A DNA stretch of 9,175 nt from Flavobacteriaceae bacterium (GTDB taxonomy: Bacteria; Bacteroidota; Bacteroidia; Flavobacteriales; Flavobacteriaceae), in contig JADHLU010000029.1 of the NCBI GenBank assembly GCA_016780435.1, positions 1-9,175 of the forward strand. The letters are read 5' to 3'. This document shows, piece by piece, positions 1 to 7,399 of this stretch. Position 1 is the first letter of the stretch. Each line of letters starts with the position of its first letter. The notes below the pieces were generated by a model. It saw nothing but the letters and a program-made list of their open reading frames with translations, ran no database searches and was not told the DNA's origin. The position numbers and the translations under genes are program-made.

Positions 1-2
1 CC

Positions 3-3000
3 GAGTTATACAAACCGTTTATTATTCGAAAACTGATCGAGCGGGGTATTGTGAAAACCGTAAAATCAGCCAAGAAAATTATAGATAAAAAAGAGCCTGT
101 TGTTTGGGATATTCTCGAGAACGTGATCAAAGGGCATCCAGTATTGCTAAACCGAGCCCCCACACTTCACCGTTTGGGTATCCAAGCCTTTCAGCCAAAG
201 CTGATTGAAGGTAAGGCGATTCGTCTACACCCATTAGCTTGTACGGCATTTAATGCTGACTTTGATGGAGACCAAATGGCAGTTCACCTTCCATTGGGTC
301 CGGAAGCTATTCTAGAGGCCCAATTGTTGATGCTGGCTTCTCAAAACATCCTGAATCCGGCAAACGGTTCTCCAATTACGGTACCTTCCCAGGACATGGT
401 TTTGGGTCTATACTACATGACCAAAGCCAGAAAGTCTACTCCTGAGCATCCTGTTCTTGGCGAAGGCCTTACGTTCTATTCTCCTGAGGAGGTGGTTATT
501 GCCTTCAACGAGAAGCGCGTTAACTTGAATGCGATTATCAAAATTCGCGTTAAAGATTTCAATGAAGCTGGAGAACTCGTTCCTCAGATCATTGAAACGA
601 CCGTCGGGCGGGTGCTATTTAACAATGTGGTTCCTGAAGAGGCCGGATACATCAATCAGGTGCTCAACAAGAAGACACTGCGAACCATTATCGGACAGAT
701 TTTGGCGGTAACTGATGTGCCACGTACAGCTGAATTCTTGGATAGGATGAAGCAGATGGGCTACGAATTCGCATTCAAAGGTGGGCTTTCGTTTAGCTTG
801 GGAGATATCATTATTCCGGCCGAAAAAACCGTCATGATTGACGACGCGAATCAGCAGGTTGATGGAATCATGATGAACTATAACATGGGTCTCATCACCA
901 ATAATGAGCGATACAATCAGGTAATTGACGTGTGGACCTCTACCAACGCCATGCTGACCGAATTGGCCATGAAACGCATTAGTGAAGACCAACAGGGCTT
1001 CAACTCAGTGTTCATGATGCTCGATTCTGGTGCGCGTGGATCGAAAGAGCAAATTCGTCAGCTTACCGGAATGCGCGGACTTATGGCCAAGCCTAAGAAG
1101 TCTACCGCTGGTGGTGGTGAAATCATCGAGAACCCTATCCTTTCTAACTTTAAAGAGGGGCTTTCTATTCTCGAGTACTTTATCTCTACTCACGGTGCCC
1201 GTAAGGGTCTTGCCGATACGGCATTGAAAACAGCTGATGCTGGATACCTCACCCGTCGATTAGTCGATGTAGCTCAAGACGTCATCATCAACCAAGAAGA
1301 CTGCGGAACACTTAGAGGTATTGAAGTTGAAGCGCTCAAGAAAAACGAAGAAATAGTAGAAACCCTTGGTGAACGTATCTTAGGACGCGTTAGCCTAGGA
1401 GACGTATACGATCCGATCAGCAGTGAATTACTGTTGAGTGCAGGTCAAGAGATCTCTGAAGCCGATGCGATTAGAGTAGAGCAATCTGCAGTAGATCGTG
1501 TAGAGGTTCGCTCTCCGCTTACCTGCGAGGCTTCTAAGGGAATCTGTGGTAAGTGTTACGGTAGAAATCTAGCCAATAACAAACCGGTTCAAAAAGGTGA
1601 GGCCGTCGGAGTAGTGGCTGCTCAATCGATTGGAGAGCCAGGTACCCAGCTTACGCTGAGAACCTTCCACGTAGGGGGTATTGCCGGTAACGTTTCAGAA
1701 GACAGCACACTAACTGTCAAGTTTGACGGTATTGCAGAAATCGAAGATTTGCGCGTTGTTGAAGGAGAGAGCAGTACCGGTGAAAAGGCCAATATTGTGA
1801 TTTCGCGAACTGCCGAGATGAAGCTCATTGAGCCCAAAACCAAAGCGGTTCTCAGCATTAACAACATTCCTTACGGATCTCAGCTGTTTATCAAAAACGG
1901 CGACAAGGTTAAAAAAGGTGACGTTATTTGCCAATGGGATCCTTACAACGGTGTGATCATTTCAGAGTTTACCGGTAAGGTAGCTTATGAAAACATCGAG
2001 CAAGGGGTAACTTACCAGGTCGAAATTGATGAACAGACCGGATTCCAAGAAAAGGTGATTTCAGAATCTAGAAATAAGAAACTGATTCCTACACTGTTAA
2101 TTCAAGACAAAAAGGGTAATACGCTTCGTTCTTACAACCTTCCTGTAGGTTCTCACCTTATGGTTAATGAGAACGACGAGATTCGCGAAGGAAAAGTATT
2201 GGTTAAGATTCCAAGAAAGTCGGCTAAAGCCGGAGATATTACAGGGGGTCTTCCAAGAGTAACTGAGCTGTTCGAAGCGCGTAACCCATCTAACCCGGCA
2301 ATTGTTTCTGAAATCGATGGAGTAGTGTCATTCGGAAAGATCAAGCGTGGAAACAGAGAGATTATTGTCGAGTCTAAACTCGGTGATTCTCGTAAGTACC
2401 TCGTTAAATTATCGAACCAAATCCTCGTACAAGAGAACGATTACTTGAAGGCGGGTATGCCTCTTTCGGACGGATCTATCACTCCTGACGATATCTTATC
2501 GATCAAAGGACCATCTGCCGTTCAGCAGTACCTGGTGAATGAAATTCAAGAAGTATATCGCTTGCAAGGGGTAAAAATCAACGATAAGCACTTTGAGGTC
2601 GTTGTGCGTCAAATGATGCGCAAGGTTCAGATTCAAGATGCTGGAGACACCTTATTCTTAGAAGATCAGCTTGTTCACAAAGACGATTTTGTCAGAGAGA
2701 ACGATGCGATTTTCGGAATGAAAGTAGTCGAAGACGCCGGAGAATCAGAGTCGTTGAAGCCAGGCCAAATCATATCTGCTCGTCAGTTGCGTGATGAAAA
2801 CTCATCGCTCAAGCGTCAAGATAAGGCTCTTGTTTCTGCTCGTGATGCCGTTGCTGCTACCGCTACACCTATTCTTCAGGGAATCACTCGTGCTTCACTG
2901 CAGACCAAATCGTTCATCTCTGCTGCCTCTTTCCAAGAGACGACTAAGGTGCTCAACGAAGCGGCCGTTAGCGGTAAGGTAGATTCACTTGAAGGGTTGA

Positions 3001-3137
3001 AAGAAAACGTTATTGTAGGGCACAAAATTCCTGCAGGAACGGGTCTTCGTGAATACGACCACATCATTGTTGGTTCAAAAGATGAGTACGAAGCTAAGGT
3101 GCCTACCTTTGTAGATGAAGAAGCGCTTAAGGCCTAA
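3..3137 (+). CDS. rpoC: DNA-directed RNA polymerase subunit beta' (5'-truncated by window edge)
   Basis: This is the largest catalytic subunit of bacterial RNA polymerase. The reading frame is open to the left edge (GAG codon at position 3). A GTG at position 51 is an internal valine, not the start. About 1044 residues are visible; the family in Bacteroidota is usually somewhat over 1400, so roughly the first 380-400 are missing. Visible landmarks in order are: the Mg2+-binding NADFDGD motif of the active centre (252-272); the bridge helix around SGARGS (about 1002-1098); the second zinc site, with cysteines encoded at 1302, 1524, 1545 and 1554; the trigger loop from [16 protein letters not shown] to TFHVGG (1596-1679); and the conserved C-terminal segment with [24 protein letters not shown] (about 2880-2950). 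All expected catalytic residues are present, with no frameshift. rpoB should lie just upstream, outside the window. Identification is certain. Confidence 0.98.
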   Translation, partial: ELYKPFIIRKLIERGIVKTVKSAKKIIDKKEPVVWDILENVIKGHPVLLNRAPTLHRLGIQAFQPKLIEGKAIRLHPLACTAFNADFDGDQMAVHLPLGPEAILEAQLLMLASQNILNPANGSPITVPSQDMVLGLYYMTKARKSTPEHPVLGEGLTFYSPEEVVIAFNEKRVNLNAIIKIRVKDFNEAGELVPQIIETTVGRVLFNNVVPEEAGYINQVLNKKTLRTIIGQILAVTDVPRTAEFLDRMKQMGYEFAFKGGLSFSLGDIIIPAEKTVMIDDANQQVDGIMMNYNMGLITNNERYNQVIDVWTSTNAMLTELAMKRISEDQQGFNSVFMMLDSGARGSKEQIRQLTGMRGLMAKPKKSTAGGGEIIENPILSNFKEGLSILEYFISTHGARKGLADTALKTADAGYLTRRLVDVAQDVIINQEDCGTLRGIEVEALKKNEEIVETLGERILGRVSLGDVYDPISSELLLSAGQEISEADAIRVEQSAVDRVEVRSPLTCEASKGICGKCYGRNLANNKPVQKGEAVGVVAAQSIGEPGTQLTLRTFHVGGIAGNVSEDSTLTVKFDGIAEIEDLRVVEGESSTGEKANIVISRTAEMKLIEPKTKAVLSINNIPYGSQLFIKNGDKVKKGDVICQWDPYNGVIISEFTGKVAYENIEQGVTYQVEIDEQTGFQEKVISESRNKKLIPTLLIQDKKGNTLRSYNLPVGSHLMVNENDEIREGKVLVKIPRKSAKAGDITGGLPRVTELFEARNPSNPAIVSEIDGVVSFGKIKRGNREIIVESKLGDSRKYLVKLSNQILVQENDYLKAGMPLSDGSITPDDILSIKGPSAVQQYLVNEIQEVYRLQGVKINDKHFEVVVRQMMRKVQIQDAGDTLFLEDQLVHKDDFVRENDAIFGMKVVEDAGESESLKPGQIISARQLRDENSSLKRQDKALVSARDAVAATATPILQGITRASLQTKSFISAASFQETTKVLNEAAVSGKVDSLEGLKENVIVGHKIPAGTGLREYDHIIVGSKDEYEAKVPTFVDEEALKA

Positions 3138-3151
3138 ATCACTACTGAGCT

Positions 3152-3454
3152 ATGGATGCCAAAGAGCAATCGTTAAATATTGAAATTGATGAGAAAACCG
3201 CCGAGGGAGTGTATGCGAACTTGGCGGTCATCAATCATTCAGCCTCTGAGTTTGTTGTAGACTTTATCAGTGTAATGCCTGGTGCTCCCAAAGCTCGTGT
3301 TAAGAGTCGAATAGTCTTAACCCCAGAGCATGCCAAGCGCTTTGTAAGAGCCCTTGAGGAGAATATTGCCGCTTTTGAAAAGCACAACGGAGCCATCAAA
3401 GAACAACATCCCCAGAATTTACCGATCAATTTCGGACCTGTAGGGGAGGCCTAA
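3152..3454 (+). CDS. DUF3467 domain protein, 100 aa, function unknown
   Basis: This is a small soluble protein of the DUF3467 family, whose function is not established. Family-like features are the early YANLAVINHSASEFVVDF segment (about residues 21-38), a short central basic stretch ending in RIVLTPEHAKRFVRALEENI (about 53-72), and an amphipathic helix leading to an FEKHNG motif near residue 75. The C-terminal tail is rich in Pro, Asn and Gln (QHPQNLPINFGP). There is no signal peptide or membrane segment, so it should be cytoplasmic. It starts at ATG 14 bp after the rpoC stop, with no clear Shine-Dalgarno sequence and no room for a separate promoter and terminator, so it is probably co-transcribed with rpoC. 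From memory, DUF3467 genes sit behind rpoC in many Bacteroidota, which suggests a tie to transcription; that functional link is inference. Confidence 0.9.
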   Translation: MDAKEQSLNIEIDEKTAEGVYANLAVINHSASEFVVDFISVMPGAPKARVKSRIVLTPEHAKRFVRALEENIAAFEKHNGAIKEQHPQNLPINFGPVGEA

Positions 3455-3459
3455 GCGGT

Positions 3460-5052
3460 TTACGCTACCTTCTCTGAAGTAAATCTAAACTGTACAGACG
3501 GATATTTCTGCTGCGTCATTTGCAGCGAAAACTGTGAATCAGCTAGGAACACCAGCTGGTCTGATTTGTCTTTTGCTAAGAATTTCTGCTTGACACGCTT
3601 GAATTCGCTGAGTTCATCGGGCTTAGCTGTAGATTCATCTATCCAGCACGCTTTGTAGGCGGCAAAATTCTCGTAAGAACATTTAGCCCCATACTCGTGT
3701 TCGAGTCGGTATTGTATGACCTCATATTGCAGGGCGCCTACGGTTCCAATGATTTTTCTGCCGTTAATTTCGAGGGTGAATAACTGTGCGACTCCTTCAT
3801 CCATTAGCTGATCAATTCCTTTGAACAGTTGCTTGGCCTTCATCGGATCAGCGTTGTTGATGTACCTAAAGTGTTCAGGAGAGAAATTAGGAATGCCTCT
3901 GTAATGTAAAGTCTCTCCCGATGTTAGGGTGTCTCCAATCTTGAAGTTACCCGTGTCGTGCAGCCCAACAATGTCTCCGGGATAGGAGACGTCTACAATC
4001 TCTTTTTTTTCTGCAAAAAAGGCATTCGGACTCGAAAATTTCAATTTTTTCTGCAGCCGAACGTGCAAATAGGGGGTGTTGCGTTCGAAGGTACCCGAGA
4101 CAATTTTCACAAAGGCTAAGCGATCTCGGTGTTTCGGATCCATATTGGCATGAATCTTAAAGACGAATCCGCTGAACTCCTTTTCTAGAGGGCTTACCTC
4201 TCGCTCGTCGGCCTTTTTAGGTCTTGGCGTAGGAGCAATGCTCACAAAGCAATCGAGCAATTCTCTCACCCCAAAGTTGGTCAATGCCGAACCGAAGAAT
4301 ACCGGCTGCAGATCGCCGCTTAGATAGGCATCTCTAGAGAATGGCGGATATACTCCCTCTACCAACTCGAGGTTCTCTCTAAGTGTCTGAGCAGATTTTT
4401 CACCTATCAGGCTGTCGAGCTTCGGGTCAGAGACATCGTTTATGGCAATAGTCTCCCCTTTGTGTTGCTTGCTCTGAGACGTGAACAGATTGACGTTTTG
4501 CTCGAAGAGGTTATAGATTCCTTTAAAATCGTATCCCATACCGATAGGAAAGCTCAACGGAGTCACATGTAGATTTAGTTTTTGTTCAATCTCATCTAAT
4601 AGATCAAAGGCGTCTTTTCCCTCGCGATCCATCTTGTTGATAAAGACAATCATGGGAATACTACGCATACGGCAGACCTCTACCAGCTTCTCGGTCTGCT
4701 CTTCTACCCCTTTGGCCACATCGATCACCACAATTACGCTGTCAACGGCTGTGAGTGTTCTAAAGGTGTCTTCGGCGAAGTCTTTGTGACCGGGGGTGTC
4801 TAATATGTTGATCTTAGTGTTGTTATAGGTAAATGCTAGCACTGAAGTAGCTACCGATATACCCCGTTGCCGCTCGATCTCCATAAAGTCACTGGTCGCC
4901 GATTTTTTGATCTTGTTGTTTTTAACGGCTCCGGCCTCTTGAATGGCTCCTCCGTAAAGCAATAATTTTTCGGTAAGCGTGGTCTTTCCAGCATCAGGGT
5001 GAGAGATGATGCCAAAGGTTCTGCGTTTATTGATTTCTTCAGTAAATGACAT
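3460..5052 (-). CDS. prfC: Peptide chain release factor 3 (RF3), translational GTPase
   Basis: RF3 is the GTPase that removes RF1/RF2 from the ribosome after peptide release. The 530-aa product matches the family length (E. coli about 529). G-domain motifs are intact: P-loop SHPDAGKTT (residues 17-25), switch I region with QRGIS (62-66), G3 DTPGHKDF (85-92) and G4 NKMD (139-142). RF3-specific signatures follow, including FVFKIHANMDPKHRDR, the YPGDIVGLHDTG stretch, GIPNFSPEHFR and the C-terminal YPSVQFRFTSE. I chose the ATG at 5052 (MSFTEEINKRRTFGIISH). An in-frame GTG at 5067 would add only five residues and would lie almost on the start point of the promoter-like site at 5079-5111. The gene runs alone on the minus strand, divergent from idi and convergent with the DUF3467 gene. 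It contains a run of eight A residues in the coding strand (4003-4010). Confidence 0.97.
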   Translation of the reverse strand: MSFTEEINKRRTFGIISHPDAGKTTLTEKLLLYGGAIQEAGAVKNNKIKKSATSDFMEIERQRGISVATSVLAFTYNNTKINILDTPGHKDFAEDTFRTLTAVDSVIVVIDVAKGVEEQTEKLVEVCRMRSIPMIVFINKMDREGKDAFDLLDEIEQKLNLHVTPLSFPIGMGYDFKGIYNLFEQNVNLFTSQSKQHKGETIAINDVSDPKLDSLIGEKSAQTLRENLELVEGVYPPFSRDAYLSGDLQPVFFGSALTNFGVRELLDCFVSIAPTPRPKKADEREVSPLEKEFSGFVFKIHANMDPKHRDRLAFVKIVSGTFERNTPYLHVRLQKKLKFSSPNAFFAEKKEIVDVSYPGDIVGLHDTGNFKIGDTLTSGETLHYRGIPNFSPEHFRYINNADPMKAKQLFKGIDQLMDEGVAQLFTLEINGRKIIGTVGALQYEVIQYRLEHEYGAKCSYENFAAYKACWIDESTAKPDELSEFKRVKQKFLAKDKSDQLVFLADSQFSLQMTQQKYPSVQFRFTSEKVA

Positions 5053-5078
5053 GTATACGGGTCGCACTTAATTCGGGG

Positions 5079-5111
5079 CAAAAATAGGCTTTAATCGTCA
5101 AGTAAGCCGAA
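5079..5111 (-). promoter_or_regulatory. Putative Bacteroidota-type promoter of prfC
   Basis: Read on the minus strand, TATTTTTG (5086 to 5079) fits the Bacteroidota -7 consensus TAnnTTTG at every fixed position. TTCG (5111 to 5108), one mismatch from the -33 TTTG element, lies 21 bases upstream, within the usual 19-21 spacing. The predicted transcript would start near 5075, giving a leader of about 23 nt before the ATG at 5052. This supports the ATG over the GTG at 5067. The site is predicted by eye only. Confidence 0.5.
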
Positions 5112-5136
5112 TGCAGACGCTTGTCTTGTCAGTGAC

Positions 5137-5168
5137 TTTTATTAGCTGAACTAATTGTACTACCTTTA
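5137..5168 (+). promoter_or_regulatory. Putative Bacteroidota-type promoter of the idi-PTPS-manA run
   Basis: TACCTTTA (5161-5168) resembles the Bacteroidota -7 element TAnnTTTG with a final A instead of G. TTTT (5137-5140) stands in for the -33 TTTG with a spacer of 20 bases. The expected transcription start is around 5172, leaving a leader of about 10 nt before the ATG at 5182. With the ATG at 5173 the message would be practically leaderless. An in-frame TTG at 5155 lies upstream of the predicted start point and is therefore unlikely. Two mismatches to consensus make this weaker than the divergent prfC site. Confidence 0.4.
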
Positions 5169-5181
5169 TTTTATGCAAGCT

Positions 5182-5721
5182 ATGAATGAAGAACACGTCA
5201 TCTTAGTGGATGAAAACGACCGCGCCATTGGGCTTATGCCCAAGCTAGAGGCGCATGAAAAGGCTGTGCTGCACAGGGCATTTTCGGTGTTCATTTTGAA
5301 TGCCAAGGGCGAATTACTCCTGCAGCAGCGTGCTGCACATAAGTACCATTCTCCGCTTCTTTGGACCAACACTTGCTGCAGTCATCAGCGTCAGGGTGAG
5401 CAATCTATTGAGGCGGGCATGCGCAGATTACGAGAAGAGATGGGTTTTGAGGTCCCTTTAAAAGAGCTATTTAGTTTCATTTATAAGGCGCCCTTTGACA
5501 ACGGTCTTACAGAGCACGAGTTCGATCACGTGCTCATGGGCTATTCCGATGAATTACCCGTCATCAACCCAGAAGAAGTGGCCGATTATCAATACCGTTC
5601 ACTAGAATATATTCAACAGGATATCGCCGATCGACCTGAGCGCTACACAGTTTGGTTCAAGATCATTTTTGAGCGGTTTTACACCCATTTAAAAAACGAG
5701 GTTTATGCGCGTAAAGGTTAG
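5182..5721 (+). CDS. idi: Isopentenyl-diphosphate delta-isomerase, type I (Nudix fold)
   Basis: The enzyme interconverts isopentenyl diphosphate and dimethylallyl diphosphate, feeding quinone, carotenoid and undecaprenyl-phosphate synthesis in the cytoplasm. The 179-aa product shows the family pattern: an early VDENDRAIG segment, HRAFSVFI (31-38), LLLQQRA (45-51), WTNTCCSH (61-68) with C66 aligning to the catalytic cysteine, a degenerate Nudix helix RRLREEMGF (81-89), and TEHEFDH (110-116) with E111 and E113 matching the metal/catalytic glutamates. The usual Pro after the CCSH/CGH motif is Gln here. I chose ATG 5182 (MNEEHVILVDEND), which matches the common N-terminus of Bacteroidota homologues as I remember them. 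ATG 5173 would add three residues. No Shine-Dalgarno sequence is visible. It is the first gene of a compact plus-strand run, and its 3' end overlaps the next gene by 17 bp. Confidence 0.95.
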   Translation: MNEEHVILVDENDRAIGLMPKLEAHEKAVLHRAFSVFILNAKGELLLQQRAAHKYHSPLLWTNTCCSHQRQGEQSIEAGMRRLREEMGFEVPLKELFSFIYKAPFDNGLTEHEFDHVLMGYSDELPVINPEEVADYQYRSLEYIQQDIADRPERYTVWFKIIFERFYTHLKNEVYARKG

Positions 5722-6112
5722 TAGAAAAGCCCATTTCAATGCGGCGCATCGTCTGTACAATCCGCAATGGGATTTTGATCAGAATCAAGATGTTTTTGGG
5801 TTGTGTAACAATCCGAATTACCACGGCCATAATTACGAGCTCATTGTCAGTGTTACGGGCGATATCGATCCGGTAACGGGCTATGTGATGGACATGAAGG
5901 TGCTTAAAGATCTCATTAAGGCCGAAGTAGAAGAGGCCTTTGATCATAAAAATCTGAATGTAGAGGTACCTGAATTTAAGACACTCAACCCTACAGCAGA
6001 GAATATCGCGGTGGTCATTTACAACAAGCTTAAGCCGCATCTTGACTCGAGCCAAGAGCTCGAGGTAGTTCTCTACGAGACTCCAAGAAATTTCGTGACC
6101 TATACCGGATAG
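5705..6112 (+). CDS. 6-pyruvoyltetrahydropterin synthase / 6-carboxytetrahydropterin synthase family enzyme
   Basis: This is a T-fold pterin enzyme of 135 aa acting on 7,8-dihydroneopterin triphosphate in the cytoplasm. Zinc ligands are H15, H40 and H42 (HGHNY). Catalytic residues are C34 and the D80-H81 pair (DHKNLN). E125 (YETPRN) should anchor the pterin ring. Residues 96-100 (PTAEN) are the conserved segment before the last helix. The cysteine precedes HGH by five intervening residues (CNNPNYHGH). That is the mammalian PTPS pattern CX5HGH, not the CX3HGH usual for QueD of queuosine synthesis. The stretch GDIDPVTGYVMDMKVLKDL also closely resembles animal PTPS. Automated annotation would probably call this queD; I favour a PTPS-type activity but the product is unproven, so I give no symbol. 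Its ATG lies inside the end of idi, suggesting translational coupling, and manA follows after 2 bp. Confidence 0.92.
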   Translation: MRVKVSRKAHFNAAHRLYNPQWDFDQNQDVFGLCNNPNYHGHNYELIVSVTGDIDPVTGYVMDMKVLKDLIKAEVEEAFDHKNLNVEVPEFKTLNPTAENIAVVIYNKLKPHLDSSQELEVVLYETPRNFVTYTG

Positions 6113-6114
6113 CC

Positions 6115-7101
6115 ATGCAGTCGTATCCTCTTTTATTTGATCCGATCTTTAAAGAACGTATTTGGGGAGGTGAACGACTGAGACATGTGCTCGGAAAAAA
6201 GATCACCTCGGATCGCATAGGCGAGAGTTGGGAGATTTCTGGCGTGAATGGCGATGTGTCAACGGTTACTAATGGGCCCTACCAAAAAAGGCTGTTGACT
6301 GATCTGATTGATGAATTTGATCGTGACTTTCTCGGCGATTCGGTGATTGAACGTTTTGGAAAGGCCTTTCCCATTCTGATCAAATTTTTAGATGCACGTC
6401 TCGATTTGTCGATACAGGTTCACCCTTCAGACGAGTTGGCCCAGAAGCGCCACAACAGTTTTGGTAAGAATGAAATGTGGTACATTCTAGAGGCCGAGAA
6501 AGAGGCGAAGTTGATTATGGGTTTTAAGGAAGACATTGATCGCGAGATCTACACCGATTACCTCCATAAAAATCGTTTAACCGACTTATTAGCTTATCAT
6601 CCGGTCGCTAAAACCGATGCCTTTTATATTGAAACAGGCACCATTCACGCCATTGGGGCCGGAATAGTGTTGGCCGAAATACAGCAGACCAGCGATGTAA
6701 CCTACAGGGTATACGACTTCAATCGCAAAGACTCCGACGGAAATACAAGAGAATTACACACCGACTTAGCACTAGATGCCTTAAATTTTGACGCTAAGTC
6801 TACTTACAAGTTACAGGCAGAGGTTCTCGAAGCGCATCCATTAAAAGCCCGTTCCCTTGCACGAACCTCTTATTTTAAGACGAATGAAATTTCACTTTTT
6901 ACAAGTGAAGTCATTGATTTAGAGTCTCTAGACAGTTTTGTGATTTACATAGTGGTTGAAGGAAGTGCCGTTATCTACGATCTCGCCATGCCCGAAATTA
7001 GGGTAGAGGCTTCATTAGGAACTACGCTGATGTTGCCCGCTTGTTGCAAAAAAATCGCAATCGAGACATTTTCTTGTAGGCTCTTAGAGGTTTTTGTTTA
7101 A
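6115..7101 (+). CDS. manA: Mannose-6-phosphate isomerase, class I (phosphomannose isomerase)
   Basis: This zinc enzyme interconverts mannose 6-phosphate and fructose 6-phosphate, linking glycolysis with GDP-mannose and envelope polysaccharide synthesis. The 328-aa length fits the short bacterial class I form, as in Bacillus, rather than the roughly 390-aa enterobacterial form. The N-terminus LFDPIFKERIWGGERL is typical. The cupin metal ligands are Q101 and H103 (SIQVHPSD), E120 (KNEMWYI) and H178 (GTIHAIG). R198 in TYRVYDF (196-202) is the conserved arginine of the active site. The C-terminal third forms the second cupin-like barrel. The start ATG is 2 bp after the preceding stop, with no Shine-Dalgarno sequence. 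Direct placement behind idi and the pterin enzyme implies one transcript, although the three reactions do not form one pathway. Assignment is secure; the in vivo substrate could be another aldose phosphate. Confidence 0.93.
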   Translation: MQSYPLLFDPIFKERIWGGERLRHVLGKKITSDRIGESWEISGVNGDVSTVTNGPYQKRLLTDLIDEFDRDFLGDSVIERFGKAFPILIKFLDARLDLSIQVHPSDELAQKRHNSFGKNEMWYILEAEKEAKLIMGFKEDIDREIYTDYLHKNRLTDLLAYHPVAKTDAFYIETGTIHAIGAGIVLAEIQQTSDVTYRVYDFNRKDSDGNTRELHTDLALDALNFDAKSTYKLQAEVLEAHPLKARSLARTSYFKTNEISLFTSEVIDLESLDSFVIYIVVEGSAVIYDLAMPEIRVEASLGTTLMLPACCKKIAIETFSCRLLEVFV

Positions 7102-7126
7102 CTTGTTCGTAAAGTAATTAAAGAAT

Positions 7127-7399
7127 ATGGCAAGTATTAAACTGCTCAAAAAAGAGATCAATTATGTTTTGGGCGACCTTATAGAACAAGTCTACCACTG
7201 GGAAGCCAGTACTCAAAAGATCAATTCTGAAGAGGGTAATAAACTCATCGACCGATGCATTCAAGTATACGATGAGCTTATTGAACTCGTTAACGATAAA
7301 GAAGTGGAGCTAAAAAAAGAGCACTTCTCCAAGATCCGCACTTACCTAACTGAAAAGACTGAGGCTATTCAAAACGAAATAGAATCTCTGCAGTCTTAA
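7127..7399 (+). CDS. Small helical protein of unknown function, 90 aa
   Basis: I do not recognise a named domain. The protein is highly charged, rich in Lys and Glu, and should be almost entirely alpha-helical, probably a helical bundle or coiled-coil hairpin. The first helix is IKLLKKEINYVLGDLIEQVYHW (about residues 4-25). Then come a helix around NKLIDRCIQVYDELIELV (38-55) and a long C-terminal helix (about 60-88). It has one cysteine (residue 44), no signal peptide and no membrane segment, so it should be cytoplasmic. The N-terminal pattern, especially INYVLGD, resembles short hypothetical proteins I recall from other Flavobacteriia, so a real gene is likely. The ATG is 25 bp after the manA stop with only an A-rich leader, consistent with being the last gene of the run. 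Its stop codon TAA shares a TTAA with the stop of the opposing lipoprotein gene. Confidence 0.8.
   Translation: MASIKLLKKEINYVLGDLIEQVYHWEASTQKINSEEGNKLIDRCIQVYDELIELVNDKEVELKKEHFSKIRTYLTEKTEAIQNEIESLQS
7355..7397 (-). terminator. Nested inverted repeat, possible weak terminator for the lipoprotein transcript
   Basis: AAGACTG (7355-7361) and CAGTCTT (7391-7397) form a perfect 7-bp inverted repeat. Inside it, CTATT (7365-7369) and AATAG (7378-7382) form a second 5-bp stem. Read on the minus strand, the outer stem lies at and just after the lipoprotein stop and ends in a run of only four T residues. It lies entirely within the end of the opposing small-protein gene, so it could be coincidence of coding sequence. 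Confidence 0.3.

Noticed and set aside
51..53. GTG as a start codon for a shorter RpoC
   Set aside because: The frame continues upstream to the window edge and encodes [16 protein letters not shown], matching the conserved RpoC segment before this valine.
615..992. 125-codon antisense open frame within rpoC on the minus strand
   Set aside because: It lies fully inside the well-conserved rpoC gene, resembles no family I know and is rich in His and Asn as expected from the complement of a real gene.
3442..3475. Possible hairpin between the DUF3467 and prfC genes: AGGGGAGG (3442-3449) with CCTTCTCT (3468-3475) and an inner AGCG/CGCT stem
   Set aside because: Pairing on the plus-strand transcript needs two G-U wobbles and an asymmetric internal loop, and no T-rich run follows, so I do not call it a terminator.
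5663..6055. 130-codon antisense open frame opposite the pterin enzyme gene
   Set aside because: The opposite strand carries a clear enzyme with all catalytic residues; the antisense product has no recognisable domain or sensible start context.
6889..6911. Perfect 7-bp inverted repeat TTCACTT/AAGTGAA with a 5-nt spacer inside manA
   Set aside because: It lies mid-gene in ordinary coding sequence with no downstream T-run or other sign of a function; a chance repeat of this size is plausible.
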